The notes under the pieces were generated by a model. It was not told the DNA's origin. It made no database searches and saw only the letters and a list, made by a program, of their open reading frames with translations. A DNA stretch of 64,000 nucleotides from Thecaphora thlaspeos (taxonomy: Eukaryota; Basidiomycota; Ustilaginomycetes; Urocystidales; Glomosporiaceae). Numbering within the stretch: position 1 is the stretch's first letter; each line of letters opens with the position of its first letter. Of this stretch, positions 11,824 through 25,702 are shown piece by piece. The stretch lies in assembly GCA_900291925.1 (NCBI GenBank), contig UWYS01000029.1:124001-188000 (forward strand), read 5' to 3'. The position numbers and the translations under genes are program-made.

Positions 11824-12622
11824 GGCGGCGTCGGCGAGATGGCGTCGCTGGTCTAGAGAGAAGAGAAAGGAAGCGGAGCGGTGCGGTGCAGCGCAATGCG
11901 ATGGCGGTGAGCGTCAGTGTCGTCAAATTGCAGCGCAGTCAGGGGAGCGCTGCGAGAGATGGTATACAGGCCACCCACACACCGATCAGAGGAACTCGCC
12001 AACCTAGGTGCAAGCTGGAGAGGCTTCTCGTCTCCGACGGACTCTGGCTAGACTCGATCCAAGGCGAGGAGAGTAGCGACGACAGCCAGCAGACGTTCAG
12101 CAGACAGCCTAGGCGCGGGGCCAAAGCGCGTACGACCGCGTGATGGTGGACGAGGGAGGAGGACGAAGGCGGCCGCCGTGGTGGCCGTGGATCGCGGCGA
12201 GACCCGTCAGGAGAGGTCGCGGTGGAGATGGAGATGGCGGCGATGTTGCCGAGGCTAGGGCGTTATGCCGCCCGTGGTGGGCCACACTGCTGCCGACGCT
12301 ATCGAAGATGGAAGGAGTGAGCCAAGGAGCCGGTCGTTGTCGTTGTCGTTGTCGTCGTCGTTGTCGTCGTTGCGGTTGTCGTGGTGGTGACTGTCGATGC
12401 AGCTCTGGGGTGAGCGGGGGTGAGCGGGGGTGAGTTGGTTGTGCGCCTTTGTCGCCTTCGTCTCCCGGCGCAGCCACGCCAGCAGACTGCAGGGCTCAAG
12501 CGTGGCTTGCCTTTCTCTTCGACGCTTGGGCCGCCGCCGCCTTCCTCGGACGTTCGGAGGCGGATTGTATATGTTTCGATTGTGTATATGTTATTTCCTA
12601 AATATAGTTGTTTTTCATCTTG
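11824..12622. other. Promoter side of the kinase; no gene
   Basis: 0.8 kb upstream of the kinase start and upstream of a tRNA. It contains a GTTGTC/GTCGTT tandem (about 12328-12375) and three copies of a GTGAGCGGG unit near 12410-12432. No coding frame with a domain. Confidence 0.5.
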
Positions 12623-12724
12623 GCATTGATAGTGTAGGGGTATCATGAGTCGTTGCCATTCGTCGTCTGCTTCAAGACGGTTGACCGATTCGACTCGACC
12701 GGGGTTCGAGTTCCCGTCAATGCA
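12623..12724 (+). tRNA. tRNA-Gly (anticodon GCC) with a 31-nt intron
   Basis: The acceptor GCATTGA (12623-12629) pairs perfectly with TCAATGC (12717-12723); the discriminator is A12724. The anticodon stem AGTCG pairs with CGACT (12691-12695). The loop is U-U-GCC-A plus U after removal of an intron at 12659-12689, the canonical site. The T arm CGGGG-TTCGAGT-TCCCG pairs fully with one G-U. A T6 run at about 12745 can terminate Pol III. A close paralogue lies at 62401-62502. Confidence 0.9.
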
Positions 12725-13100
12725 ATCTATTTAGACAATGTATTTTTTGAATTGCCGTTCGCGCGCATTCTAGTCGCCTTCTTTTGTAGAGAGGGCGCGC
12801 CGCTTGGTCGCACAGCAAGCGCTTCTTCCGACTCCATACCACCCAGCAGCAGGCCGGAAGTCGCGCCCCTCCCATCCATCCTACCACCACACCCACCAGA
12901 ATCCTCATTGTGGTTACCGCAACTCTGCAGACACACGCCCGCACCCGCACCCGCACCCGCACCCGCACCCGCACCTGCACCCGCACCTGCACCCGCACTC
13001 ACTCTCGCTCACGAGCTCGACAGCACGAGCCCAAGCAACCCTAGCGCGTCCCGGCCCAGCTCCTCTCTATTGAACCCGACCACGGAGGCCCACTACCAGG
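12725..13100 (+). promoter_or_regulatory. 5' region of the RRM gene with a CACCCG tandem
   Basis: 376 bases between the tRNA and the RRM start codon. The main feature is a CACCCG/CACCTG hexamer tandem at 12942-12998 (about nine units) followed by pyrimidine-rich DNA, a common leader composition here. No TATA box is evident. Confidence 0.5.
12942..12998. repeat. CACCCG hexanucleotide tandem
   Basis: About nine head-to-tail hexamers with two CACCTG variants, 100 bp upstream of the RRM-protein start codon, probably in its promoter or 5' UTR. Confidence 0.9.
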
Positions 13101-16059
13101 ATGTCAGACGGTGAGTCCCTCCCGCCCCGTCCGATCTTGCCCCATTCCCGTCACCATCTCTTTCTCCAGACCCCTGACCCCCACTCCTCACTCTTGCCTT
13201 GACGCTCAACATCTCTTCGCCGTCTCGACGCCCCCTCCCCACTGACACCACTCGCACCCTAACTCTGATCCGTCTCAGTCGACCATTCTGAATCTCGAGG
13301 ACGACAGTCCCCCAGCTACGATCGACAGGCCATGTCTCAGGACCGAGCCCGTTCCCGCTCCCCAGGTGGCGGTGGCGGTGGCGGTGGCGGCGGCACCTCG
13401 GCCTCCGGCGCGCCCATCGACCGTAGGGAAGGCGGCAGCAGCCGGCCCAAGAGCTTCCAGGAGCGCGCCGTGGCCAGCCAATTCGCCGCCAACGAGGCTT
13501 CAAAGCGGAGCCAGAAGAACTGCAGGGTCTATGTGGGCAACCTCAGCTACGACGTCAAGTGGAACGTGCTCAAGGACTTTATGAGGGAGGGTGGGTAGCG
13601 AAGATAGGCTTTGGGTTCTCGGGTCGCATCTCTCATCGTAGTCGAGTCGAGACCGACGAGGTCGCACGCGTGGACGGAGACCACAGCGCCAGAGGGTCGT
13701 CCATATGCGGATCCGCAGCATCGCCTGGACAGCCGCTGCCCCGATCCACGCACTTTTCCAGCCGTGTCAGGCAGGATGCCGTACGACCGCTGTCTCCCGG
13801 TCAGGGCTCGCCCGATCAAAGCAACCTCTCGTCTGGCGAGCCGGTCGCCGTCTGACTCGAGAGCGGCTCCGTCGACGGCCACCGGTCGCTAGCCCTAAGA
13901 ATCTCGCAACATTCCACTCCAGCGGGCGGGCATCTGTTTGCAGGCCGGCCGTACAGGGGTTCGAGAGTGACAAGGGGGCCAAGCGGGGCACCGGGGTCAT
14001 GGCATGAACGGATTGGCGTCTCGACGTGGCAGTGGCAGTGGCAGTGGATCGGAACAACGAGGGGCTTAGATGGATCAGAGGCTGACGGACACACTGGTGG
14101 ACTTCCTGCGACGCAACGCGGCTGCCGCCAATTCTTTCTTCCGGGGGATCGTTCTTTCTGCTACACCTCTTTCTCCATCTTCTCCCTCTGGCGACCGACC
14201 TCTCCATCAGCCGGCAACGTCGTCTTTTCGGAAGTCCTCGCCCTGCCCAACGGCATGTCAAAGGGATGCGGGTGAGTCCAGGCCGACTAATCCGCTCCGT
14301 TGACCGCCCCGAAGGATCGGTTCGCTGACCCATGGGCCATGTGGCTCCGCTACACTGCCTACGGCATCGTTACTTACTGCAGCATCGTCGAGTATAGTAG
14401 CCCGGAGGAGGCGCAGAAGGCCATTAAAGAACTCAGCGAAAAGCAGCTCAACGGCCGCCCCGTCTTTGTCCGCGAGGTAAGTCATCGTACAGACTGTTGT
14501 TAACCTCTCTTCCGGAACCCCTCTGGGCGAGGTAGCACGCAGGGCGACCATGCCGATTGCTGACCTTCATCTACCCGACATCTTGGCCCCGCGCCCGTGC
14601 GACCACGCAGGACCGTGAGGACGAGGTGCGCTACGGAAGCACCGCCGCTGCGACGGTCTTCCCCGGTGGTCGCGGCGGCTTCGGTGGTCGAGGTGCCCGT
14701 GGAGGCTTCGGCGGCCGCGGAGGCTTCGGCGGCCCTATGATGCGTGGAGGGTTCGCGGGCGGCTACGGGGGAGGTTTCCCCGGCGGAGGCTATGGCGGTT
14801 ACCCCGGCGGCGGCGGCTACGGTGGCGGCTACGGTGGCGGATACGGTGGCGGTTACGGTGGAGCCGGAGGCCTCGGCGGAGGAAATTGTCAGCTCTTTAT
14901 CAACAACGTGAGTCGAGAGTTGGAGACGATGGCGCTCGGGTCCGGACGCAACCACGGGCTACGCTGCGGTGCATGAGGGACACGACATTGACAAAGCCTC
15001 TCCTGCTCTCCTGCTCTCCGTCTCTGCCTTCTGCGGGCGTCGCACGCAGCTCCCCTTCGGCGTCGGCTGGCAGGACCTCAAGGACCTCTTCCGCACCGCC
15101 GGCAACATCATCCGGGCCGATGTCAACATGGCGCCCGACGGCACCCCCAAGGGCACCGGCATCGTCGTCTACGACACGTCGGCTGACGCGCAGAACGCCA
15201 TCCACATGTACAACGGTTTTGACTGGAACGGCCGGATGCTCGAGGTGCGCGAGGACCGCTTCGCCGCTGGCGGCGCCGGAGGAATGGGCTTCGGCGGAGG
15301 CATCGGCAGCCGCGGCGGGTTCGGAGGCGGCATGCGCGGTGGCCGCGGAGGCTTTGGTGGAGGGTTCGGCGGACGAGGAGGCTTTGGCGGACCCGGCTTC
15401 GGCGGCGCTTACGGTGCAGGCCACGCCGGGGGCTTTGGTGGTGCCGGTGGACCGGCGCCCAACCCGAGCCAGCAGATCTACGTCAAGAACGTGAGTCCCC
15501 AATCCTCCTCTTCTGCCCTTGCCTTCCGCTTCCAGTTCTCCCCTTCTTCCCTCTCGACCTGGCGGCTTGGTGAGCACTGTGCATCCGCATAAGAAGACAC
15601 CGTTGCGCTGACCTGCGGGGGGGGGGGGGGTTGTTGTTGTTTTTTTTTGTTCTCCTTTGCGTATGTGCAAACGTGCCACGCTGCCACTTGCGACAGCTCC
15701 CTTGGTCGACGTCGAACGAGGATCTGGTAGAGCTGTTCCAAACGACAGGCAAGGTAGATGAGGCCGAGATCCTCTTTGAGCACGGTCGGTCCAAAGGCTG
15801 CGGTGTAGTGCAGTTTGCGACGGTCGAGGAGGCCGAGACGGCGATTGCCAAGTTTAGCAACTACGTCTACGGCGGCCGGGCGCTGGACCTCGAGTTCAAC
15901 CGCAGCTGGAAGGACTTTGGCGGCGGCGGCGGCGGCCAGGGCGTCGAGGGAGCCCCGACGGGTCCCGCTGCGCAGAACGCGAGCTCGAATCACCAGAATC
16001 ACGGCTCTGCCCAGGCCGCCGGAGCATCGGGCGAAGACGAAATTTCGATGCAGCAGTGA
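13101..16059 (+). CDS. Three-RRM glycine-rich RNA-binding protein (Gbp2/Hrb1 or Rrm75-like)
   Basis: Seven exons: 13101-13110, 13279-13590, 14211-14271, 14383-14476, 14611-14907, 15050-15490 and 15697-16059, giving 525 aa in a consistent frame. Exon 1 codes only for MSD plus one base. The N-terminus is Ser/Arg and Gly rich. RRM1 (about 85-160) has RNP2 VYVGNL and RNP1 KGCGIVEY, the latter split by the intron after KGC. A GGX-rich linker leads to RRM2 (about 251-330, QLFINN...LPFGVGWQDLKDLFRTAG, RNP1 KGTGIVVY). A second glycine-rich linker leads to RRM3 (about 400-475, QIYVKN...LPWSTSNEDLVELF, RNP1 KGCGVVQF). RRM2 resembles that of yeast Gbp2/Hrb1, nuclear mRNA-export adaptors; the three RRMs with GGX repeats recall Ustilago Rrm75. 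Intron 2 is unusually long (620 nt) with a GTGGGT donor; intron 6 contains a run of at least twelve G followed by T-rich DNA. Confidence 0.93.
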
Positions 16060-16772
16060 GGACAAGTCAAAACATGTAGCGAAGCCTTCGCCGCCGCTTG
16101 CAGAGTCGACTTGCTTAGCTGGTGCTGTGCTGGTGCTTAGCTGGAGCAGGTCGACGTTCCCCTCCCGCGCTCGCCCCGATGCCAGCCTGACTTGCTGTAC
16201 CCCTACTTGCGCTGACCGCTCGTCTCTGGAACGTTGCGCAGCAGCCCACCCGGGAGAAGCCAAGCGGCATCAGGCCAACACACGAGTCTACTCTACCTAG
16301 CACTTACACTAACTACCATGCCTTACAAAATAGCTTGAACATTTTAATCTTCAATCGCGATTCTCCGTCTTTTTAAGTGTGAGTAGTAATAGAGAAAGAG
16401 AGCAGGGAAGAGGTGGGTGTTGGGGGCCGAGCTTGGACCACCGCTTGGACCACCGCTGGGCCTGCTACTGTACCCTTCACTCAGGTGGCCTCCTCTCGCC
16501 CCGATGCTGCAGGAAAAGGGGCACGCAGCGGCGGCGATCGATGCACCGCTCCAGGCCGTCCGCTCTTGTTCCGTCGCCGCCCCAGCAGACCCTGATCAAC
16601 GCCAGCAGCTCACCAGCACAGCTGCCGGCGCCCTGCTACTTAAACCTGCCCTCGGCTTCCCTCCCGACGCCACCTGCACCACCCTCCCTAGCCCTCCTAT
16701 ATCACCCGCACACAACCCTTCGCCCTTCGCCCTTCGCCCTTCGCCCTCCCACCCAGACACATCTCGCCCCCC
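16060..16772 (+). promoter_or_regulatory. Intergenic: 3' flank of RRM gene and promoter of HAD phosphatase
   Basis: A TATA-like CCTATATCACC lies at about 16696-16706, roughly 70 bp before the next start codon. It is followed by a CCTTCG hexamer tandem (about 16720-16750) and a C/T-rich leader. One TACTGTA occurs at 16466-16472. No gene seen. Confidence 0.5.
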
Positions 16773-16863
16773 ATGTCCCACCTCAAGTACGCCGACGCCA
16801 AGTATGTCTTTCTCACCGACTTTGACGGCACCATCACCCTCCTCGTGAGTAACATTTCCACTC

Positions 16864-16895
<32 letters not shown>

Positions 16896-18016
16896 GACAT
16901 CCGGTCCCGCATGACCCACCTCACAACAGCCGCACAACAATGGATCGACGCAGACGCTGAAGCAATCTCTCCTTGTCTCTCTCGCCTCGCCAGGACTCCA
17001 ACGACCACATGGTCGACACCGTCGGAATGGGCTACACTGAGCGAAGGAAGATCAATGTCGAGATCGTCCAAGAGCGCGTCAGCTACCGCGAGGGCTTCAA
17101 GACCATGATCGAGAGCGTCAAGAGGCCCTTCAAGGAGATGGAGGAGCTCGTCCGAAGGGGTGAGTCAACACGGCGGCCTGGCATCTTGACAGCGGACCAG
17201 GACCGATGACGGTGAAAGACGCGGATCTGCTGGCCTGCAACGGCCTTCACACCGGCAGTTGAGCAAGGGGGAGGCGAGGCAGATCCACCCTCAGCGCAAA
17301 GCAGCAGGCTCAGCATGGATCTCGCAGAGGTATCGCTGCAGCATCGTCCGGCGGCCTTTGCATCTAGACTCGGCAGTCGTGCTTGCGGCGGCAAGCGGCA
17401 GAACACAAGGGCGGCCGAAAGCACATCATGCGACGCAAAACTGACTCGAGATTGCCTATGGCCTTGTTCCGTCCATCCCCTCCCTCCCTTCGCCTGCCAC
17501 GCAGACGTCACCCTCGACCCCGGCTTCAAGGAGTTCTACGCCTTCGCCAAGCAGAACAACATCCCCGTCATCATTGTCTCGTCCGGCATGACGCCCATCA
17601 TCCGCTCCATCCTCGCTAACCTGATCGGCGACAAGGATGCCTCAGAGATTGACATCATCTCGAACGAGGTCAAGTTCACTGATCCGGAGCAGAAGGGCGA
17701 CACCTGGGAGCTCGTCTACAGGCACCCCGACAACCACTTCGGCCACGACAAGAGCCTCTCGATCGCCCCCTATCGCGAGCTTGAGAGCCGCCCGGTCCTC
17801 TTCTTTGCCGGCGACGGCATCTCGGACATGTCGGCTGCACGCCACGCCGACGTTCTCTTTGTCAAGGACAAGGAGGACAACGACCTCGCCACCTACTGCC
17901 GCAACCAAAACATCCCCCACCACATGTTCAAGGACTGGACCGTCCCCAAGGCAATGCTCGAAAAGATCATCTCGGGCGAGCTCAAGATCGAGGACGTCGC
18001 TGGCAAGTCGTCCTAG
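16773..18016 (+). CDS. HAD-superfamily phosphatase (yeast YNL010W/Pyp1-like)
   Basis: Three exons, 16773-16844, 16994-17159 and 17505-18016, give 249 aa. HAD motif I is DFDGT at 16-20, motif II is the VSSGMTP segment, and motif III is FAGDGISDMSAA with the GDGxSD signature. The conserved DSNDHMVDTVGMGYTERRKI segment after motif I marks the fungal phosphoserine-phosphatase-like group containing yeast YNL010W, reported to hydrolyse small phosphorylated polyols. There is no signal peptide, so it is presumably cytosolic. The first intron contains a CAGC tandem (about 16866-16893). Family assignment is firm; the physiological substrate is inferred only from the yeast relative. Confidence 0.9.
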
Positions 18017-18518
18017 ACGTCGATCAGCAGCAGACCCTTCGATCCGCTTTCCCCTACGCCTCCGCGACCTTATGCATCCGCTCTTCAGATACACATCTCG
18101 ATCCAACAGCAAAACAGAGAGAGGGGGAGAGAGAGAAAGGCAGAGGGAGAGAGAATGAGAGAATGAGAGAATGAGAGGAGAGAGGCAGAGAAAAAGGGAC
18201 CCGAACCCAATGTAAAACTAGAAACAACGACATATAGAGACGCTCTTCAGACGCTCTTCTGACCTTACCGTCCCCTTAATCCTCAACAAGATCCCCCTCC
18301 GTGCTTGCCATGAAAGCGGTGTGACCACAACAGCGAGAGGAGCATCGTCTGTGATGCCAATAGATTGTGAATGCTTAGCGAGCTAGCTATGACACTCGAC
18401 CACCCATGATTTAGCAGAATTTCGGCCGGCACACGTGATTAAAGGGTCGATGGTGGCGACGTCTAACGATGACCGAAATGCGTGAGGAGGTAGAGATTGA
18501 ACATTAGGCGGCTGCTGG
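18017..18518. other. Shared 3' region of convergent genes
   Basis: 502 bases between the stops of the HAD phosphatase (plus) and the Rad57-like gene (minus). A GA-rich stretch with repeated GAGAATGA units runs from about 18115 to 18185. No gene seen. Confidence 0.5.
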
Positions 18519-21044
18519 TCACAGAGTCGAGCGTGGAGTGCCGAGCACGTCGAGCTGCATTTCGAGGGCCGCCAACTGTTCATCGTCCAAATCTAGCGTC
18601 TCAAATAGCCTCTCGTCGTCATACGCCTCCGACGCAGAAGCTGCCGGTGCTTCGGCGCCGCCGCCGCCGCCATCCGCGAGGTTGTCTGCATCTTGCCTCA
18701 TCCGCGCCTCGGCCAGCATCGACATGTACGGTTTGAGCGAGACGATGCCGTCGGATCGGATGACGAAGCGGACATGTCTGCGATCGGCCACCCTGGCCCG
18801 TTTCCTGACCGTCCCGACAGGAGTCGAGCTGGGGGGATCTAGCATCGACGGTCCGCAGGAAGAGAAAACGACGGTGGCGCGGCGAACGTTGACGAGCTTA
18901 ACGGGACCTCCCTTCGAGGCGTCTATGTGGCGAGGGAGGCCGCAGTCGGTCCCTGCCGAATCTGGCGCGACGCGGTTCCGCGTCTTCGACAGCATGATGC
19001 GGACGTTGATTGAGTTGGCCCATACGTGGCCCAGCTGAGACGTCTTTGGCTGCAGAGAGTACAACTGCGCTGAGCCGCGGCCGTGCCCGGCCGAGGCATG
19101 CAGCGGCTCGTGTAGACTTAGCGCCTCGGCCAGGGTCGGCGGCACAGAAGCTAGCAGGCCGTTGAAAAAGGCACCCTGTTCGGCATAGGGCAGCGCGACC
19201 ACGGCGGCAGAGACGCCGGCATCGCGACTCTCCTGCGCTGCGTCTCCTGCCGCCTCGCCGCCCTCATGAGCGGCCTTGAGGCGGTCCGAAGGGGAAAAGA
19301 CAAATCGGTTGGCGATATCCTTCTCCCTTCCAAAGGTGTCGCTGACGTGGTTGAGCACGACGGCGGCGGCCCCGGCAGACGGTGTCCGGGCCCCTTCGAT
19401 CGCGGTAGAACTGCTCGTGTGGGGTCGAGCGAGCCGCTTCAATGTGTCCGAGATCTCGACCAGAATCCTAGTCCTCTGAACAAGGCTGTTTGTGCTCTGC
19501 AATGCAGAGCTGTCGTGAAAGAGCCCCGGCAGGCTGTCGACGACAATGAGACCGACGGGTGCTGACGAGTTGCTGTCGCCGTTAAATGAGCCCTGAGGTG
19601 CAATGCCCCGTTCTAATCGTGCCAGGTGGCCCGGCAGGGCATACCGGACTGCATGGTCCAGCGCCTCCACGTCGTTGACGCAGGCTACGTGAATGTTGGC
19701 CAGGAGTTGGCTTCTAGCCCGGGCGACGACGGAGTCTTCTGCCGACTGCTGAGATGCGCCCTCCGACGGTCGAGCTTTTGCGCCTCTGAAGCGCTTGCGT
19801 ATCGACGCTTCTGCGACTTCGACGGCTCGCTTGACGAAGGCCTGCCCTGCACTCTGGCCTCCCGAGGTGATGTAGGCGACCCCACAATGGCTGCCGATGT
19901 CTGTCGCGACGCCAAACCCGCGCAGCGACGTTGCGAGGTCCTGCAGGTGGCCCTCGGAGTATGGTGAAGTCGAGGAGGGCTGACTTTTGACAGCCTCGTC
20001 TCCGGTTGTCGCGCCATCCAGTGGCAACAAGCCCAATGTGCCGTACACTGCCAGCTGGACTGCTAATTGCGTCTTGCCAGATGTACTGTGGTGGATCGGG
20101 GGGTGGACGATGAGTTAGGATAGCTTGTCAGCTGAAGTGGAGACCGAAATGATAAGTCGCAGGTTGCGGCGGTTGATATGGTGGTTGGCTTCCGCGACCC
20201 ACCTTTCTCCGCTTATCTCTGTCAAAGCGCCTTTGAACACACCTCCGTTCAAGAGGTCGTCGAGGGCCACATCGCCAGTGGTGAGGGCGTGGTGAGGCCG
20301 CCCATCATAGAGGGCCTCCGCGTTGTTGCAGCGAGGCAATGATTGCCGCGATCCGGCCGATGCCTCACCTGCCCCGTCAGGATGTGGCTCTGTGCCAGCG
20401 ACAGCCTTTCGCTTTCCGCGCATCTTGTCACTCTCTGTCGCCGCCAGATCGGCCGTGGCGGCAGGCCGCGTGTCAGCGTGTTCGGAGAGGGCGTTGCTCT
20501 GAGGTCGCCAAAAGGAACCTTCTGAGCCAGCATCCGAGGCGGAGTCGGAGCCAGAGGATACGCCACGGTGAGCGTCGTCGCCGCGAGGGCGCGGCAGAGC
20601 GAGCGACGAGATGAGGGACGCGGCCTGACCCGAAGGACTCGGAGGCGACGAAAGGTCAGAACCCGAGGCATCATGGGCGTCGTTGCAGACGATGTCGTCC
20701 CTTTTGTCATCGTCCGCGGACGCTTCGTCCGTTAAGAGATGAAGGATGGACGTAGGCTTTGGCGCCACGGTCCGGGCGGCGATACAGCGCACGTGCTCAG
20801 CCTCGCTCCTAGACAGACCGAGGTTGGTAGGGAGCTCCTCTGGTTTGGTGAGCAGGATCTGATCGGCGTTGAAGATCATGGCTGACGGTGCTCGGATCAC
20901 AAGACGGCAGTCAGCTCTCTTGCGCCAGGCATGCAAGCGAGTGTGGCGTCGAGGAGGACGCTCGTACTCACCTCGTTTGCAGCAGGCCTTGTACCGCTTC
21001 GATAGCGCGGCGACGTCCTGTACGGGGATTGGAAGGAGAGTCAT
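18519..21044 (-). CDS. Rad57/XRCC3-type RecA paralogue (homologous recombination)
   Basis: Three exons on the minus strand, 21044-20972, 20881-20203 and 20085-18519, give 772 aa. The segment ALTTGDVALDDLLNGGVFKG followed by LTEISGE and Walker A GESTSGKT (249-256, assembled across intron 2) is diagnostic of Rad51 paralogues and closest to Rad57. Walker B is VGLIVVDSLPGLF, followed by RTRILVEISDTLKRLA. A late segment, LGHVWANSINVRIMLSKT, matches the Rad57 C-terminal motif. Rad57 acts with Rad55 to stabilise Rad51 filaments. The protein is much longer than yeast Rad57 (460 aa): an acidic Ser-rich insert of about 150 residues precedes Walker A and further low-complexity inserts follow. Intron 2 has a GTGGGT donor. 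The Rad57 rather than Xrcc3 label is inference. Confidence 0.85.
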
Positions 21045-21612
21045 GCTACCTCGACGGGCATTGGCTGGCCGGCTGACGCGACGTCTTGCCCCGTGTCGGC
21101 CAGGTCGACGGAAGAGGCGTTGCGGGTGGCGTTGCGGGTGGCGAGAAGCTAGGCCACTGGCCGCGCAGTCGAAGCTGCTAACATCCTGTCTGTATTACAA
21201 GATTATTAGTCTTGATTGGTAATTGATTCCCAGGAGGAGAGAGGGCGGCCTCCACGCTACCTGCCCTCGCGGAAGCGGCGAGGGCCACAGACGGCATCGG
21301 GCCTGGCAAAGCGTGGCAAGCACGCTGAAAGAGGAAAGAGTACGCGTGCAATCAATCGGGCCAAGGCCGCCCACCGTGCGCCGCAAACCCACCGCAAAGC
21401 CACGCAAATCTTGAGACGCTGACAGGCCCGCTGGATTTAATAGTAATTTAACTACAAGACCACTCGGTGCAAGACGCCCTTTTCGTGGCCCCTCCCCTGC
21501 CTGCGCGCGTGATCCTCCTGAACGGCCTCCGTCCGCACCCGTCTCGGACCATCCTTCGCTTCTCTCCTCTCCTCTTTCTTCCACACAAACTCCCCTCGCC
21601 CCCCTCGCTATC
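21045..21612. promoter_or_regulatory. Divergent promoter of Rad57-like gene and UDP-galactopyranose mutase
   Basis: 568 bases separate the two start codons, so both promoters must lie here. There is a short AT-rich stretch at 21190-21228 and another at 21434-21452, and a CTCCTCTC-rich leader before the mutase ATG. No strong TATA box. Confidence 0.6.
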
Positions 21613-23573
<1,961 letters not shown>

Positions 23574-25702
23574 GCTTGCGCTCCTTGCGGCCCTTCCTTG
23601 GCGCCCTCTCCTCGTCAGCTGCTTCTATGAATAATCAACGGATCCTTTCCCCTTGCCTCTAGCTACGCCTAGGCCGCCACCGTCGAAGAGGCATGGGGTC
23701 TCGTTCTCTCTCCTATATCTCTTCTCTTTTCCTCGCTCCCGGACCCTCTTACGGTCGTGCACCCCGTCGTGCGTGCGAGCACCGGCCCTTTTCTTGATGG
23801 CGATCCTCCATAGGACCACGACCACGCACACATTATTGTTCCCCCCCATAGAAGCGCCGGCACAGCCCTCACGTCGGCATGCTACCGGCGACGAAGAAGC
23901 GACTCCTAGCGCCCCTGTACAGAGCTGAGCTGAGCTGGGCCAGGCCAGGCCAGGCTGGGCACAGTCAAGCACAGACAACTCTATATCCACAATGTGCATG
24001 TACAATGTCAACTTACCAACTTTTCTGTGCGTGCGTGCGGGGCGCAACTGGCAATCCAGGAGGATCCGGAGGGCAGGACCACGGCGGGGCTGACACGGGG
24101 GTGCTATTGCCTCCACGGCCTGCTGGTCGCGTATGGACGTCCAGCCCGCCTCTCGTGTCGTGTATGGGAGGGAGAGAGCAGTCAAAACGACAACACCATA
24201 CGGTGCGTACGGACACTTGGTAGCGAAACGTCTCGACCACAAGCTACTGACTCTTACCCCACACCCCACGCTACCGCTCACCCCGGCGCTGTCTTGTACA
24301 AACGCGCAGCACGGACGGCGGTAGCGCGCGGGATGGTCGCCGGCGCTGCGGCGTCCAAGATGTCCCGGCTTCCGGTGGGCGCTGCACATTCGGTCGAACT
24401 TCGGACGCTGACGCACGTGACGCCCGCAGTCAGGCGCCACCGTGCTTGCCTGGGCCAGCTCTCTGTTCACCCAGCAGGAAAGCTGCCCGCACCACCGACA
24501 CACCGGCACACCGCTGGCCTCAGGCACACAAGAGCGAGCAAAGCGGGACGTGGGGCTCCTTGCTCTACCCCTTTGTCCGCGCGCGCCTTCCTGCTGGTTA
24601 CATACACATTACGACTCGCCATCTACTGTACGGTTGAAATATGATGATGCGATAGGTGCAATGCCGGATCCGGAGCCAGAAGCTGTGCTATACATGACGT
24701 CTCGGAGCCGGGCGTGGCACCGCTCAAAGACGAGGACGTGCTGGCGGGCTGGCGGCGCTGTCGCATGCGGCTTGACTACAGGCGCGCGCCTCGGCCCTGG
24801 CTGCACGGTCCAAGGACAAGGGAGGTCGGGAGCAGGCCCGCACCCACGACTTTGACTCTTTCTTTTTGCATCGGCCCTTCCGTCGATTGCGGTCGGATCA
24901 GCGGTGCCAAAGCGAGGCCACCGCCACCGCGGTCGCCACCGCCACCGCCACCGCCACCACCTCCCTCCAGACGACCAGCGCAAATACAGCAAACAGTCAG
25001 CAAGTTTAGCCAGCCATCACCCACCCAGAGATCCAAGCCGGCGCGATCCAAAGCACAGACACATCAAATCGTCAGCTCGCTCGCCTCCACTCGCATTTTC
25101 TTCTGGCCCCTTCTACCCGGTGGGGAAATAAAAGCCTACCCCTTTTCCCCCTCTGCGTGCATCCCTTGAGGCTGGTGAGTGGCTCTACACAACGGTTGGA
25201 GACGTTGGAGACGTTGGAGACGTTGGCGTCGCTCTCCCAGCCGAGCCTCGTAGGCCACCAAGCAAGGCCCGTGGCGTGATCACTTCGTCTGCTGCAGACG
25301 AGCTTCAGCCTGCAAACGGGGGGCCGCGCGGGCCGGCGTCATAGTCATCGTCTCTCATCTCGTCGATCCGCCGACATCCCTGCAGCAGCAAGGTTGTGGC
25401 TGTGTGACGGAAACATCATCACATGAGAGAGGACGGCGAGGGAGGACGGGCGCCCGGAAGGCGAGAGCGACGACTGGGCTCGCGGCTCTCTGTGACCCTC
25501 TGGCTTGCTACGGGCGGAGGAAGGGAAGGAGGACGAGGCGGTGGCAGCTGCTGGGAGGAACAATCAGGGGCGGGATCCCAGCATTTCGTTTCCTGTCGAG
25601 GGCTGCGCCACGGTCGAGCCATCGCTGATCAGCTCTAGCCTCCTGATCATCGTTGGCAAATTTCACAGCACCGCACCAGACCTCGCACGCTCACAGCCCA
25701 GA
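23574..25702. other. Long intergenic region with probable hexokinase promoter and 5' UTR intron
   Basis: The first 1.5 kb holds the mutase 3' flank, a GAGCT/CCAGG tandem at 23921-23960 and a CCACCG tandem near 24918-24963, with no credible gene. TACTGTA occurs at 24624-24630. Near the hexokinase side there is a TATA-like AAATAAAAG (about 25125-25133), a C/T-rich start region and a consensus donor GTGAGT at 25175-25180. An acceptor TCACAG ends at 25696, seven bases before the start codon, so a 5' UTR intron of about 522 nt (25175-25696) is likely. Three 9-bp GTTGGAGAC units sit just inside it (25195-25221). Confidence 0.55.

Noticed and set aside
12325..12380. CRISPR-like or regulatory array in the GTTGTC tandem
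   Set aside because: Simple hexamer microsatellite without spacers; eukaryotic context.
13955..13985. T-arm-like GGGGTTCGAG inside RRM-gene intron 2
   Set aside because: No pairing 3' arm, acceptor or anticodon stem nearby, so not a tRNA.
23625..24527. 300-codon minus-strand frame downstream of the mutase
   Set aside because: Low-complexity, no domain, overlaps short tandems; likely non-coding.
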